Assembly (NCBI GenBank): GCA_035685165.1
Contig: DASRBI010000023.1
Span: forward strand, 1 to 64,000
Direction: 5' to 3'
Length of the DNA: 64,000 nucleotides
From: DATFDN01 sp035685165
Lineage (GTDB): Bacteria; Pseudomonadota; Alphaproteobacteria; Acetobacterales; Acetobacteraceae
The position numbers and the translations under genes are program-made. A model generated the notes under the pieces. That model was not told where the DNA came from, made no database searches, and was given only the letters and a program-made list of their open reading frames with translations. This document shows positions 7,670 to 16,269 of this stretch, one piece after another; the stretch's first letter is position 1, and every line of letters starts with the position of its first letter.

Positions 7670-9039
7670 GCTGATTCTGCTCCTGCGGACGAAGAACGGC
7701 GGCGCAGCCGGAAAGCGGGCGCGCGGTCGGGCTGGGTGACGACGACTCCGACCGGCAGCACCGGCTCGGTTTCGTCCATGCTCACCTCGAATTCCTGCAT
7801 AAGCGCCGCCAGCACGAGCGTGGCTTCCACGAGCGCGAACTGCGCGCCGACGCAGATGCGCGGGCCGGCGCCGAACGGCATGAAGGCGAAGCGCGCAGGC
7901 GGCGGCGCGCCGGGCAGGAAACGGCCGGGATCGAATGCCTCCGGCCGCGTCCAGTTCTGCTTGTGCCGGTGCAGCACCCAGGGCGCGATCAGGATGATGG
8001 CGCCGCGCGGGATCGCCACCTCGCCGGCACGGTCCGCCGCCTTTGCGAACCGGCCGAGCGTGAAGGCGGGGGGATAGAGCCGCAGCGTCTCGTTTACCAC
8101 TGCCCTTGTCACCGGCAGGTCGGGGTTGGCCGCGAGGTCCTTGCCCCGCACCTCGGCGGCGACCCGCGCCTGAAAATCGGGCGCGCGCGCCAGCAGCGTG
8201 AGGGCCCAGAATATCGTCGCGCCGGTGGTTTCGTGGCCGGCCAGGATCATCGTCGCGACCTGGTCGCGGAGCTGGGCGCGGGTGAAGCCTTGCCCGGTCT
8301 CGGGATCGCGCGCCACGCGCAACAGGTCGAACAAGTCGCGCGCCTCGCGCCCGTCGTCGATCGCCTCCCGTGCCGCCACCACGCCCTCGATGAACCGCAG
8401 CCAGCGGCGGCGGAACGTCATGCGCCAGAGATCGCCCGGCGTCGGGACGGAAGGAGGCAGGGCCACATCCAACAGGTGTGGCCGGGCATAGTTCATGCCG
8501 TAATCGAAAACCATCGCGCGCAGCCGGTCGGCGAAATCCTGCGTGCCCATCGAGAACATGGACCGCGCGGCGATCTCGAGCGCCGTGCGCTGCACGATCG
8601 TCAGCAGATCCACCTGCGTGCCCACGGCATCGCCCAGTGCGGCAACCGTTTCGCGCGCGACCGACAGGATGTGCGGCACGAGCAGCGGCATCACGCGCGG
8701 CGCCAGTGCCGGCGCGATGGTGCGCCGCTGCAAGCGCCAGTCATCGCCCTCGGACAGCAACAGCCCGTTGCCGACCAGCGGGCGCAGCAGCCGGATCGAG
8801 GCCGGGGAGCGAGCGTAATTGGCGTGGTTGTCCACCAGCACCCGGTGGATCCCGGTCGGATCGTTCAGCAACATGCTGGTGCGATGGAAGAACCGCCCGT
8901 AGCGCACCGGCTCTTCATAGGCAGGGCGCGGCCACATGGTGAGCGCGTTGGTCCGCATCGCCCGCAGGAAAGCGCGGAACGACAGCTCGCGCTCCGGCAC
9001 GGGCGGCATCGGCGGCACATAGAGGGGTGCGGCGTCCAT
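7627..9039 (-). CDS. Cytochrome P450
   Basis: This 470-residue soluble P450 has the I-helix oxygen-binding motif AGHETT, the K-helix ExxR (ETLRLYPP) and the haem loop FGAGPRICVG (389-398, with Cys396 as thiolate ligand). It is slightly longer than most bacterial class I P450s. The last 22 or so residues (SSSAGAESACPSS onward) look like read-through past the usual end and overlap the next gene. No ferredoxin or reductase gene is nearby. The substrate is unknown; an alkyl or fatty-acid type is possible from general resemblance to the CYP102/CYP4-like soluble clan, but this is weak. Confidence 0.9.
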   Translation of the reverse strand: MDAAPLYVPPMPPVPERELSFRAFLRAMRTNALTMWPRPAYEEPVRYGRFFHRTSMLLNDPTGIHRVLVDNHANYARSPASIRLLRPLVGNGLLLSEGDDWRLQRRTIAPALAPRVMPLLVPHILSVARETVAALGDAVGTQVDLLTIVQRTALEIAARSMFSMGTQDFADRLRAMVFDYGMNYARPHLLDVALPPSVPTPGDLWRMTFRRRWLRFIEGVVAAREAIDDGREARDLFDLLRVARDPETGQGFTRAQLRDQVATMILAGHETTGATIFWALTLLARAPDFQARVAAEVRGKDLAANPDLPVTRAVVNETLRLYPPAFTLGRFAKAADRAGEVAIPRGAIILIAPWVLHRHKQNWTRPEAFDPGRFLPGAPPPARFAFMPFGAGPRICVGAQFALVEATLVLAALMQEFEVSMDETEPVLPVGVVVTQPDRAPAFRLRRRSSSAGAESACPSSTTSAAIMAN

Positions 9040-9152
9040 CGGCGCAATCTACTCCGTGGTCTCGCAGGCGGCCAGAACGCGCGGGCTGGCGCGCTGGCTA
9101 CCGGCCGGTATAGTGCCCGCCGTCGCTTGGAACATCATTGGGGGAACAGCGG

Positions 9153-10325
9153 ATGAGTCTGAAAGGGGCGGCGTACATCGCCGGCGCCTTCGAGCACCCG
9201 ACGCGCAAGGCGCCGGACAAGTCGGTGGCGCTGCTGCACGCGGAATGCGCGCTCGGTGCGCTTGCGGACGCGGGGCTGACCAAGGACGACGTGGACGGCT
9301 ATTTCTGCGCCGGCGACGGCCCCGGCATGGGGCCGATCAACATGATCGACTACATGAACCTGACCAAGGTCAGGCACATGGATTCGACCGACATCGGCGG
9401 CTCGTCCTACCTCCTGCATGTCGCCCACGCCGTGGAGGCGATCGCCGCCGGGCGCTGCAACGTGGCGCTGATCACTCTCGCCGGTCGCCCGCGCAGCGAG
9501 GGCATGGCAACCGGGACCGCCCCGCGCGCCGGCAATCCCGCGCAGCCCGACATGCAGTTCGAATACCCGTACGGGCCGACGGTCGCGAACATGTACGCCA
9601 TGTGCGCGCAGCGGCATATGTACCAGTACGGCACCACGAGCGAGCAGCTCGCCTGGATCAAGGTCGCCGCCTCGCAGCACGCCCAGTACAACGAACACGC
9701 GCTGCTGCGCGACGTGGTGACGGTTGAGGACGTGGTGAAGTCGCCGATCATCGCGAGCCCGCTGCATCGGCTCGATTGCTGCGTCATCACCGACGGCGGC
9801 GGCGCGCTGGTCGTGGTGCGGCCGGAGATCGCCCGCAGCCTGAAGCGCCCGCGCGTCAAGGTGATCGGCATGGGCGAGGCGCCGAAGGGCCAGTTCGGCG
9901 GCGAGGTGGACCTGACTTATTCCGGCGCCCGCTGGTCGGGCCCGGCGGCGTTCGAGATGGCGGGCGTGAAGCCGTCCGACATCAAATACGCCTCGATCTA
10001 TGACAGCTTCACCATCACCGTGCTGATGCAGATCGAGGATCTCGGCTTCTGCGAGAAGGGCCAGGGCGGCAAGTTCGTCGCCGACGGCAACCTGATCTCG
10101 GGTGTCGGCAAGCTGCCGTTCAACACCGATGGCGGCGGGCTCTGCAACAACCACCCGGCCAACCGCGGCGGCATCACCAAGGTGATCGAGGCGGTGCGCC
10201 AGCTTCGCGGTGAGGCGCATCCCAAGGTTCAGGTGAAGAACTGCGGGCTCGCGCTCGCACACGGCACGGGCGGCTCGCTCGGGACGCGGCACGGCTCGGC
10301 GACGCTGATCATGGAGCGGGAGTAA
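9153..10325 (+). CDS. Thiolase-like (SCP-x/Ltp2-type) protein lacking catalytic Cys
   Basis: A 390-residue thiolase-fold protein of the lipid-transfer-protein/acetyl-CoA acetyltransferase group. ATG 9153 is preferred over an upstream TTG because GGGGGA lies 8 nt before it. Where thiolases carry the nucleophilic Cys, this protein reads DIGGSSYLLHVAH. The C-terminal Cys motif is replaced by LAHGTGGSLGTRHG, while CNNHPANRGGI keeps a His. Claisen thiolysis is therefore unlikely. Cys-less homologues paired with DUF35 proteins (Ltp2 with the ChsH2 DUF35 domain) act as retro-aldolases on acyl-CoA side chains. Here the DUF35 gene begins 5 nt downstream. Aldolase function is an inference. Confidence 0.8.
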   Translation: MSLKGAAYIAGAFEHPTRKAPDKSVALLHAECALGALADAGLTKDDVDGYFCAGDGPGMGPINMIDYMNLTKVRHMDSTDIGGSSYLLHVAHAVEAIAAGRCNVALITLAGRPRSEGMATGTAPRAGNPAQPDMQFEYPYGPTVANMYAMCAQRHMYQYGTTSEQLAWIKVAASQHAQYNEHALLRDVVTVEDVVKSPIIASPLHRLDCCVITDGGGALVVVRPEIARSLKRPRVKVIGMGEAPKGQFGGEVDLTYSGARWSGPAAFEMAGVKPSDIKYASIYDSFTITVLMQIEDLGFCEKGQGGKFVADGNLISGVGKLPFNTDGGGLCNNHPANRGGITKVIEAVRQLRGEAHPKVQVKNCGLALAHGTGGSLGTRHGSATLIMERE

Positions 10326-10330
10326 CGGAC

Positions 10331-10732
10331 ATGGCCTATACCCAGCGCAAAATCCCGTTCGTCGGCACGCCGGACACCAACCCGGAAACCAAGGCCGTGT
10401 TCGACGGTTTCGCCGCGGGCAAGCTGATGGTCCCCCGCTGCAATAGCTGCGGCAAGCCGCACTGGTATCCGCGCGGCATCTGCCCCCATTGCTTCAGCCA
10501 GGACTTGAAGTGGGAGCAGGCGTCCGGCAGCGGCACGATCTACTCCTTCAGCGTGATGAAGCGCGCCGAGGTGCCGTATGCGATCGCTTATGTCACGCTC
10601 GACAACGGCCCGACGATGATGACGAACATCGTCGACTGCGACCTCGATTCGCTCAAGATCGGGCAGAAGGTGAAGCTCAAGTTCGTGCCGAGCGAGGGCG
10701 GGCCGCCGATGCCGATGTTCACGCCGGCCTGA
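10331..10732 (+). CDS. Zn-ribbon/OB-fold protein (DUF35)
   Basis: A 133-residue protein with an N-terminal helical segment, a rubredoxin-like zinc ribbon (Cys37, Cys40, Cys51, Cys54; CNSCGKPHWYPRGICPHC) and an OB-fold tail (about 60-133). DUF35 proteins act as acyl-CoA-binding partners of thiolase-like enzymes, for example the DUF35 domain of ChsH2 with Ltp2, or the archaeal HMG-CoA synthase/thiolase scaffold. The gene lies 5 nt after the thiolase-like gene, so a stable complex is likely. All four Cys are present and the length is normal for a stand-alone DUF35 protein. Confidence 0.85.
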   Translation: MAYTQRKIPFVGTPDTNPETKAVFDGFAAGKLMVPRCNSCGKPHWYPRGICPHCFSQDLKWEQASGSGTIYSFSVMKRAEVPYAIAYVTLDNGPTMMTNIVDCDLDSLKIGQKVKLKFVPSEGGPPMPMFTPA

Positions 10733-10752
10733 CCCCGCCTCCGCCTCCGGTT

Positions 10753-10820
10753 GCGAGAGCCCGCGTCGGCGGGTACGAAGCGGTCCTGCTTGCTTAGTAC
10801 CCGCCCTCTCGGGTGCTCGC
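10753..10820. repeat. Long imperfect inverted repeat
   Basis: The gap between the DUF35 gene and the binding-protein gene folds into a long hairpin. GCGAG (10753-10757) pairs with CTCGC (10816-10820). GGCGGGTAC (10768-10776) pairs perfectly with GTACCCGCC (10797-10805), and further C/G-rich pairs lie between. No U-tract follows, so it may act as an RNA processing or attenuation signal, or simply be a mobile palindromic repeat. Confidence 0.6.
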
Positions 10821-10849
10821 ACGACGATCTGTAGACGAGGAAGCCGATA

Positions 10850-12070
10850 ATGCCGTTCTCCCGACGCGCCCTGCTGGGCGCTGCCGCCGCTTTGCCGTTC
10901 GCCCCCCGCCTGGCGCGCGCGCAAGCGCCCAAGATCAAGCTCGGCGTGCTGAACGATCTCTCCGGGACTTATCGCGACGACGGCGGGATGACCTCGGTCG
11001 CCTGCGCCAAGCAGGCGGTGCAGGATTTCGGCGACCATGGCTTCGCCGTCGATGTGATATTTGCCGATCACCAGAACAAGCCGCAGGTGGGTGCCTCGAT
11101 TGCCCGTCAATGGCTGGATCAGGACGGCGTCGATGCGATCGTGGACGTGCCGACATCGTCGGTCGCGCTCGCCGTATCGACCATCTGCCGCGAGAAGAAC
11201 AAGGTGATGCTCAATTCGGGCGGCGGCACGTCGGATCTCACCGGTTCGCAATGCAGCCCGAATACCATCCACTGGACCTATGATACCTGGATGCTGGCGC
11301 GCTCCACGGGCGGCGCGACGGTGAAGCAGGGCGGCAAGAAATGGTTCTTCATCACCGCCGATTATGTGTTCGGCCAGACGCTCGAGCGCGATACCGCCGC
11401 CCAGGTGAAACAGGCCGGCGGCCAAGTGGTCGGCAGCGTGCGCTACCCGTTCCCCGAGACAACGGATTTCTCGGCCCTCCTCGTGCGCGCGCAGGCTTCG
11501 GGGGCGGACGTGATCGGGCTTTGCAATGCCGGCGGCGACACGGCCAACTGCATCAAGCAGGCGCACGAGTTCGGCATCGGCGGACAGATCCGGCTCGCCG
11601 CCATGCTGATCCAGAGCACCGGCATCCACGCGCTCGGCCTGCCGGCGGTGCAGGGGCTGCGCTGGAGCGAGTCCTATTACTGGGACTTGAACGATCGCAC
11701 GCGCGCGTTCAACGCGCGCATGAAAGGCAAGACCGACAACGGTATCTGGCCCAACATGACGCAGGCCGGCAATTACGGCGCGGTGCTGCATTATCTGAAA
11801 GCGGTGGCCGATATGGGGCCTGCGGCGGCCAAGGCGGACGGGAAAGCCACGGTCGAGCGCATGAAGCGCATGCCGACCGACGATGACGCGTTCGGTCCGG
11901 GCCGTATCCGCGAGGATGGCCGCGCGCTGCATCCCGTCTATTTGTTCGAGGCGAAGTCGCCGTCCGAGAGCAAGCAGCCCTGGGATGTCGCGAAGGTTAT
12001 CGCCACGACGCCGATGGACGAGGCGTGGCGTCCGCTGAGTGAAGGCGGCTGTTCGTTCGTCAAGTCCTGA
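10850..12070 (+). CDS. Branched-chain-type ABC transporter substrate-binding protein
   Basis: A 406-residue periplasmic binding protein (Peripla_BP_6/LivK type). The N-terminus MPFSRRALLGAAAALPF...LARAQA is a Tat-like signal peptide with an SRR motif and cleavage near residue 25. The mature part opens with IKLGVLNDLSGTYRDDGGM and contains SGGGTSDLTGSQCSPN and KWFFITADYVFGQ, typical of binding proteins that sense small carboxylates or aromatic acids. No permease or ATPase gene is adjacent. It follows the thiolase-like/DUF35 pair after a hairpin, so its ligand may be related to that pathway. That link is inferred from position only. Confidence 0.85.
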   Translation: MPFSRRALLGAAAALPFAPRLARAQAPKIKLGVLNDLSGTYRDDGGMTSVACAKQAVQDFGDHGFAVDVIFADHQNKPQVGASIARQWLDQDGVDAIVDVPTSSVALAVSTICREKNKVMLNSGGGTSDLTGSQCSPNTIHWTYDTWMLARSTGGATVKQGGKKWFFITADYVFGQTLERDTAAQVKQAGGQVVGSVRYPFPETTDFSALLVRAQASGADVIGLCNAGGDTANCIKQAHEFGIGGQIRLAAMLIQSTGIHALGLPAVQGLRWSESYYWDLNDRTRAFNARMKGKTDNGIWPNMTQAGNYGAVLHYLKAVADMGPAAAKADGKATVERMKRMPTDDDAFGPGRIREDGRALHPVYLFEAKSPSESKQPWDVAKVIATTPMDEAWRPLSEGGCSFVKS

Positions 12071-12098
12071 TATGTGACGTGGCGCCGAGGCTACAGCG

Positions 12099-12120
12099 CG
12101 GCAAATTCGCTGATTTGCCG
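12099..12120 (+). terminator. Hairpin after binding-protein gene
   Basis: CGGCAAAT (12099-12106) pairs with ATTTGCCG (12113-12120) across a 6-nt loop, 29 nt past the stop of the binding-protein gene. Only TTGA follows, not a run of T, so it is at best a weak intrinsic terminator or a 3'-end stabiliser. Confidence 0.35.
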
Positions 12121-12155
12121 TTGACGAATCGCCATTGGTTCTCTCCTTTTCCGTG

Positions 12156-12857
12156 ATGGACTTGGCGCAGGCTGAGCAGATCGAGCTTCCAGGCGGTACT
12201 GCTCGGATCGAGTGGCGGCGCAGCCCGCGCGCGCGCCGCGTTAGCCTCCGGATCGATCCGTCGGTCGGCGCGGTGGTGGTGACGCTGCCCATGCGCGCCG
12301 CCCGCAGCGCCGGTGTTTCGCTTTTGATGGACAACGCGGCCTGGGTGTCGGAGCGGCTCGCGCGGCTGCCCGATGCGGTGCCGCTCGCACCCGGCTTCGA
12401 AATCGAGATCGGCGGCGTGCCGCATGTCATTCGCCATGTGCCGAACGTGCGCGGCGGCGTGTGGATCGAGGGGGTCTGCCTTTGCGTCAGCGGCGAGGCG
12501 GCGTTCATCCGCCGGCGCGTCACGGACTTTCTCCGCCGCGAAGCCCGCCGCCGGCTGGCCGCGCTCGTGGCGGAGAAAGCCTCGCTACTGGGTGCCTCGG
12601 TCCGTCGCGTGACGGTGCGCGACACGCGCAGCCGGTGGGGAAGCTGCGCCTCGGACGGTTCGCTTTCCTTCTCCTGGCGCCTGATCATGGCCCCGCCCTT
12701 CGTGCAGGACTACGTCGCCGCGCACGAGGTCGCGCATCTGCGCCATATGAATCACGGCAAACGATTCTGGGCGCTGGTCGCCAAGCTCACGCCGCACAAG
12801 GACGCCGCGATGGCGTGGCTGCATAGCGAAGGCTCACGCCTGCTGCGGGTCGGCTGA
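12156..12857 (+). CDS. YgjP-like M48-family metallopeptidase (DUF45)
   Basis: A 233-residue protein of the YgjP/DUF45 family. It has a beta-rich N-terminal part (RRSPRARRVSLRI), the family box DTRSRWGSCASDGSLSFSWRL (156-176), and zinc motif HEVAH (190-194) followed by HMNHGKRFW, which supplies further His residues. It is full length. ATG 12156 is used because the sequence from the upstream TTG adds only seven unconserved residues. Physiological substrates of YgjP-like proteins are unknown. The 3' end overlaps the convergent molybdenum hydroxylase gene by 24 nt. Confidence 0.85.
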   Translation: MDLAQAEQIELPGGTARIEWRRSPRARRVSLRIDPSVGAVVVTLPMRAARSAGVSLLMDNAAWVSERLARLPDAVPLAPGFEIEIGGVPHVIRHVPNVRGGVWIEGVCLCVSGEAAFIRRRVTDFLRREARRRLAALVAEKASLLGASVRRVTVRDTRSRWGSCASDGSLSFSWRLIMAPPFVQDYVAAHEVAHLRHMNHGKRFWALVAKLTPHKDAAMAWLHSEGSRLLRVG

Positions 12858-15095
12858 GGCGGCCTGGATCGCCCGCCACACCCGTTCGGGCGTCGCCGGC
12901 ATGTTGATGTGGGTGACCCCGAGCGGCGCCAGCGCGTCGAGGATCGCCAGCATCACCGTCTGCGGCGCCGCGATCGCACCGGCCTGACCGGCACCCTTTA
13001 CACCCAGCGGGTTCGCCTCCGTCGGCGTGCCGTTCAGCGCAATCTCGAGCGCCGGCAGATCGTCGGCGCGCGGGATTGCGTAATCCATGAACGAGCCGCT
13101 GAGCAACTGGCCGCTTTCCTCGTCATAGACCGTGTGCTCCAGCAGCGCCTGCCCGATACCCTGCGCCAATCCGCCCTGCACCTGTCCCGAGAGCAGCAGC
13201 GGATTGATGATCCGTCCGAAATCGTCGGTCGCGGCGTAGCGTTCCAGCGTGACGCGGCCGGTCGCTGGATCGACCTCCACCTCGGCGACGTGGCATCCGT
13301 TCGGAAAGGTGATCGGCGCGTCGCGCCGCTCGGCGCGTGAATCGAGGCTCAATCCGAAATCGCCGGCATCGCGCGCCGCATCACGCAGGGCGACTGCGCT
13401 GCCGTCGTCATCCGCGATGAAGCGGCCCGCCTCGAACCGCACCTGATTGGGGCGCCGCTGTAACAGCCGCGCCGCGACTTGGCGGCCCTTTTCGATCACC
13501 TGCTCGGCCGCCAGCGCCATCGCCCCGCCGCCCATGTGCATCGAACGGGCGCCCCCGTGACCGTTGCCGGTCGCAACCAGCGCCGTGTCGCCCTGCACAT
13601 AACGCAAGCATTCCATCGGCAATCCGAGCAGGCCGGAGACGATCTGCTTGTAGCTCGTCTCGTGCCCCATGCCGTTAGACTGCGTTCCGACCAGCAGGGC
13701 CACTTTCCCGTCCGGCTCGAACCGGATCTCGGCCGCTTCGTCCGGCGCGCCGCGTGCGGTTTCCAGATAACAGGCGATGCCCCGTCCGCGCAGCTTGCCG
13801 GCGCCTTCGGAACCTGCGCGCCGCGCCGCGAACCCGGCTAGGCTCGCCTGCGCCCGATCGAGGTGCGCCGCGAACTCTCCGCCGTCGACCACGGTGCCGA
13901 GCGGCTTCGTGTAGGGATACCCGCTGATCATGTTTTGCCGCCGCAGCGCGAACGGGTCGGCGCCGAGCCTTCGTGCCGCGGCATCGACCAGCCGCTCCAT
14001 CAGGTAGTTCGCTTCCGGCTTGCCCGCGCCGCGATAGGCGTCGATCGGCACGGTGTTGGTCAGCGCGCCGCGCACGTCCATGAAGATCGCCGGAATGTCG
14101 TACACGCCGCCCATCGCGGTGGCCGGCGCGCTGGTGGAACAGCCCGGCCCGAAGCCCGCGACATAGGCGCCCAGATTCGCGACCGTCTCCACATGCAGCG
14201 CGAGGAAGCGTCCGTCCGCATCCGTCGCCAGCCGCGCCCGCGTGCGGTTGTCGCGGCCCTGCGCGGCAGAGACGAAATCCTCGCTCCGCTCGGCCACCCA
14301 CTTCACCGGCTTGCCGAAAGCGCGTGCCGCCCACAGCAGCATGACATGCTCGGGATAAACGGCGTTCTTGATCCCGAACCCGCCGCCGACATCGGGCGCG
14401 GAGACGCGCACTTTGGCACGCGGGATGCGGAAGATGTGATCCGCCAACACGTCGCGGATACTGTGCAAGCTGGCGCCGCTGAGGACTAGGTGAAAGCCCC
14501 CGTCCTCGTACGTGGCCAGCGCCGCCCGCGTCTCCAGCGGCGCGATCACAAGCCGGTTGTTGACAAGCTCCAGCGCGACCACGTGCGCCGCGCGCGCGAA
14601 GGCGGCTTGCACCGCCTCCGCATCGCCCTTGCGAAACCGGTAGGTCAGGTTGCCCGGCGCCTCATCCCAAATCTGCGGCGCGCCCTCGGCAAGCGCCGCT
14701 TCCGCGTCGCACACCGCCGGCAGCGGAGCGTAGCGCACCGCGACCGCTTCCGCCTTGTCGCGCGCCTCGGCCGCCGTTGCGCCGAGCACGAACGCCACCG
14801 GATCGCCCACATGCCGCACGCGGTTCCGCGCCAGCGCGAAGCGTGGCGGCACGATCATCGGCGCGACCGTCACCACGGCGGCGGTGCAGGGCAGGGGCCC
14901 CAGCCCCGCGAGATCCGCGGCGGTGAACACCCGCACCCAAGAAGGCGCCTCGATGGCCTCGATCGCGGCGTGGGCGTGCGGCGAACGGATCACCGCCATG
15001 TGCAGCGCATCCGGCGCGGCGATGTCGTCCAGATAGCGCGCGCTGCCGGTGAGGAAGCGGTGATCCTCCTCGCGCCGAACCGGCTTGCCGATCAC
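12834..15095 (-). CDS. Xanthine dehydrogenase-family molybdopterin-binding (large) subunit
   Basis: A 753-residue molybdenum hydroxylase large subunit. The GTG at 15095 directly follows the stop of the upstream gene and gives the usual family start IGKPVRREEDHRFLTGSARYLDDI. Active-site loop AYRGAGKPEANYLMERLVD marks a form II (non-CO) enzyme rather than true CoxL (AYRCSFR). GGGFGIKN and the C-terminal LGVKGAGQAGAIAAPQ (catalytic Glu is expected as GVGE or GAGE, but here GAGQ) are visible. No [2Fe-2S] or FAD subunit gene lies beside it, so partners must come from elsewhere. The 5' neighbour, an Ldh-family dehydrogenase, is immediately adjacent. Confidence 0.85.
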   Translation of the reverse strand: MIGKPVRREEDHRFLTGSARYLDDIAAPDALHMAVIRSPHAHAAIEAIEAPSWVRVFTAADLAGLGPLPCTAAVVTVAPMIVPPRFALARNRVRHVGDPVAFVLGATAAEARDKAEAVAVRYAPLPAVCDAEAALAEGAPQIWDEAPGNLTYRFRKGDAEAVQAAFARAAHVVALELVNNRLVIAPLETRAALATYEDGGFHLVLSGASLHSIRDVLADHIFRIPRAKVRVSAPDVGGGFGIKNAVYPEHVMLLWAARAFGKPVKWVAERSEDFVSAAQGRDNRTRARLATDADGRFLALHVETVANLGAYVAGFGPGCSTSAPATAMGGVYDIPAIFMDVRGALTNTVPIDAYRGAGKPEANYLMERLVDAAARRLGADPFALRRQNMISGYPYTKPLGTVVDGGEFAAHLDRAQASLAGFAARRAGSEGAGKLRGRGIACYLETARGAPDEAAEIRFEPDGKVALLVGTQSNGMGHETSYKQIVSGLLGLPMECLRYVQGDTALVATGNGHGGARSMHMGGGAMALAAEQVIEKGRQVAARLLQRRPNQVRFEAGRFIADDDGSAVALRDAARDAGDFGLSLDSRAERRDAPITFPNGCHVAEVEVDPATGRVTLERYAATDDFGRIINPLLLSGQVQGGLAQGIGQALLEHTVYDEESGQLLSGSFMDYAIPRADDLPALEIALNGTPTEANPLGVKGAGQAGAIAAPQTVMLAILDALAPLGVTHINMPATPERVWRAIQAASADPQQA

Positions 15096-15099
15096 CTCC

Positions 15100-16149
15100 T
15101 TAGAATCCCAGCCGCTCCGCGCAGCCGTACTCGGTCGCGAGCTTGCGCAGCACCTCCCAGGTCGCGTCCTCGATGGGGATGCCGTCGCGGCGGCGCTCCT
15201 GTTCGCGCAAATGCTCGATCTCGCCCGGATAATACACGCGCTCGAATCCTTCGGCGGGCGGGGTATCGACCAGATAGCGGGCGAACTCGGCAACCTCGCG
15301 CTTGAACGTGGCAAGGTCGCGGAACGCGGCGACGTTGAACACGGCGATGAAGCACCCGTCGTTGTGCCGCCCCTGCGGGTCGACGCCGAAGCCGAGCCCC
15401 GTCAGGAGGCCCGAGAAAATCTCCACCATCGCCGCCAAACCGTATCCCTTGTATCCTTCCGTGCCGCCGAGCGGCAGCAGCGCCCCGCCCTGGCGCAGCT
15501 TGGCCGGGTCGGTGGTGGGGCGGCCCTCCGAATCGATCACCCAGCCTTGCGGCACCGGTTTTCCGCGCGCCACCGCGAGCGCGATCTTCCCCGCCGCGGC
15601 GGCGGACGTCGCCATGTCAAAGAAGAACGGTCCTTCCAGATCGGACGGCACGGCGAAGCAGATCGGGTTGGTGCCGAGCCGCGCCTTGGCGCCGCCGAAC
15701 GGCGCGACGTGCTTGGGGCTGCGCCCGGAATCGGCGGTGATCATCGCGATCATCCCTTCCGCCGCCGCCATCAGCGGATAGGACGCCAGCCGCCCGATAT
15801 GGCCCTGCCGGTATACCGTTGTCGCCGCCACGTTCTGCGTGCGCGCCTTGGCGATCGTGTGGCGCATCGCGCGGTCGGTGACGACGTAGCCGAAGCCCCA
15901 GTTGCCGTCGACGACCGTGGTGGTCGCGGTCTCCTGCACGATCGTCCACGGCGCGCCGGGGATGATGTGGCCGACCTTGATGCGCTCGATATAGCTCGGG
16001 ATCATGATGATTCCGTGGCTGTCATGCCCGGCGAGATTGGCACCGATGGAAAGCCGCGCCACCGTCGCCGCCTCGCTCTCCGGGGCGCCCGCACCCATCA
16101 GCAGCGCCTTGGCGATCTCGGTCAGGCGTTCGGGCATCAGCACAGGCAT
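15100..16149 (-). CDS. Ldh family (malate/L-lactate/ureidoglycolate-type) dehydrogenase
   Basis: A 349-residue NAD(P)-dependent 2-hydroxyacid oxidoreductase of the Ldh/YlbC/AllD family, not related to Rossmann-fold LDH. The motifs are GHDSHGIIMIPSYIERIKVG (N-terminal, catalytic His), TTVYRQGHIGRLASY, GTNPICFAVPS and GGTEGYKGYGLAAMVEIFSG. The ATG at 16149 gives the typical length (about 350). The longer in-frame extension is non-coding. It ends 4 nt before the GTG of the molybdenum hydroxylase gene, implying an operon. The substrate, a 2-hydroxy acid, cannot be specified. Confidence 0.85.
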   Translation of the reverse strand: MPVLMPERLTEIAKALLMGAGAPESEAATVARLSIGANLAGHDSHGIIMIPSYIERIKVGHIIPGAPWTIVQETATTTVVDGNWGFGYVVTDRAMRHTIAKARTQNVAATTVYRQGHIGRLASYPLMAAAEGMIAMITADSGRSPKHVAPFGGAKARLGTNPICFAVPSDLEGPFFFDMATSAAAAGKIALAVARGKPVPQGWVIDSEGRPTTDPAKLRQGGALLPLGGTEGYKGYGLAAMVEIFSGLLTGLGFGVDPQGRHNDGCFIAVFNVAAFRDLATFKREVAEFARYLVDTPPAEGFERVYYPGEIEHLREQERRRDGIPIEDATWEVLRKLATEYGCAERLGF

Positions 16150-16269
16150 GGTTCGTCCTCCCTCCGGTCGCGGCGAGTGTCGGACGGGCCGCAAGGGTTG
16201 GGAAGCCGTCCCTTCCCCTGCCGGCCGAAGCGGGCCTAGCCTCGGCGGGAGCCAGCCGGAGGAACCGAC

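Noticed and set aside
10229..12688. Very long minus-strand open frame (819 codons) opposite the binding-protein and YgjP-like genes
   Set aside because: It is antisense to genes with clear family motifs and translates to low-complexity His/Arg-rich sequence, as expected from GC-rich shadow frames.
12834..15095. Carbon monoxide dehydrogenase large subunit CoxL
   Set aside because: The active-site loop is AYRGAGKPEA rather than the AYRCSFR loop of true CoxL, so CO oxidation is not supported.
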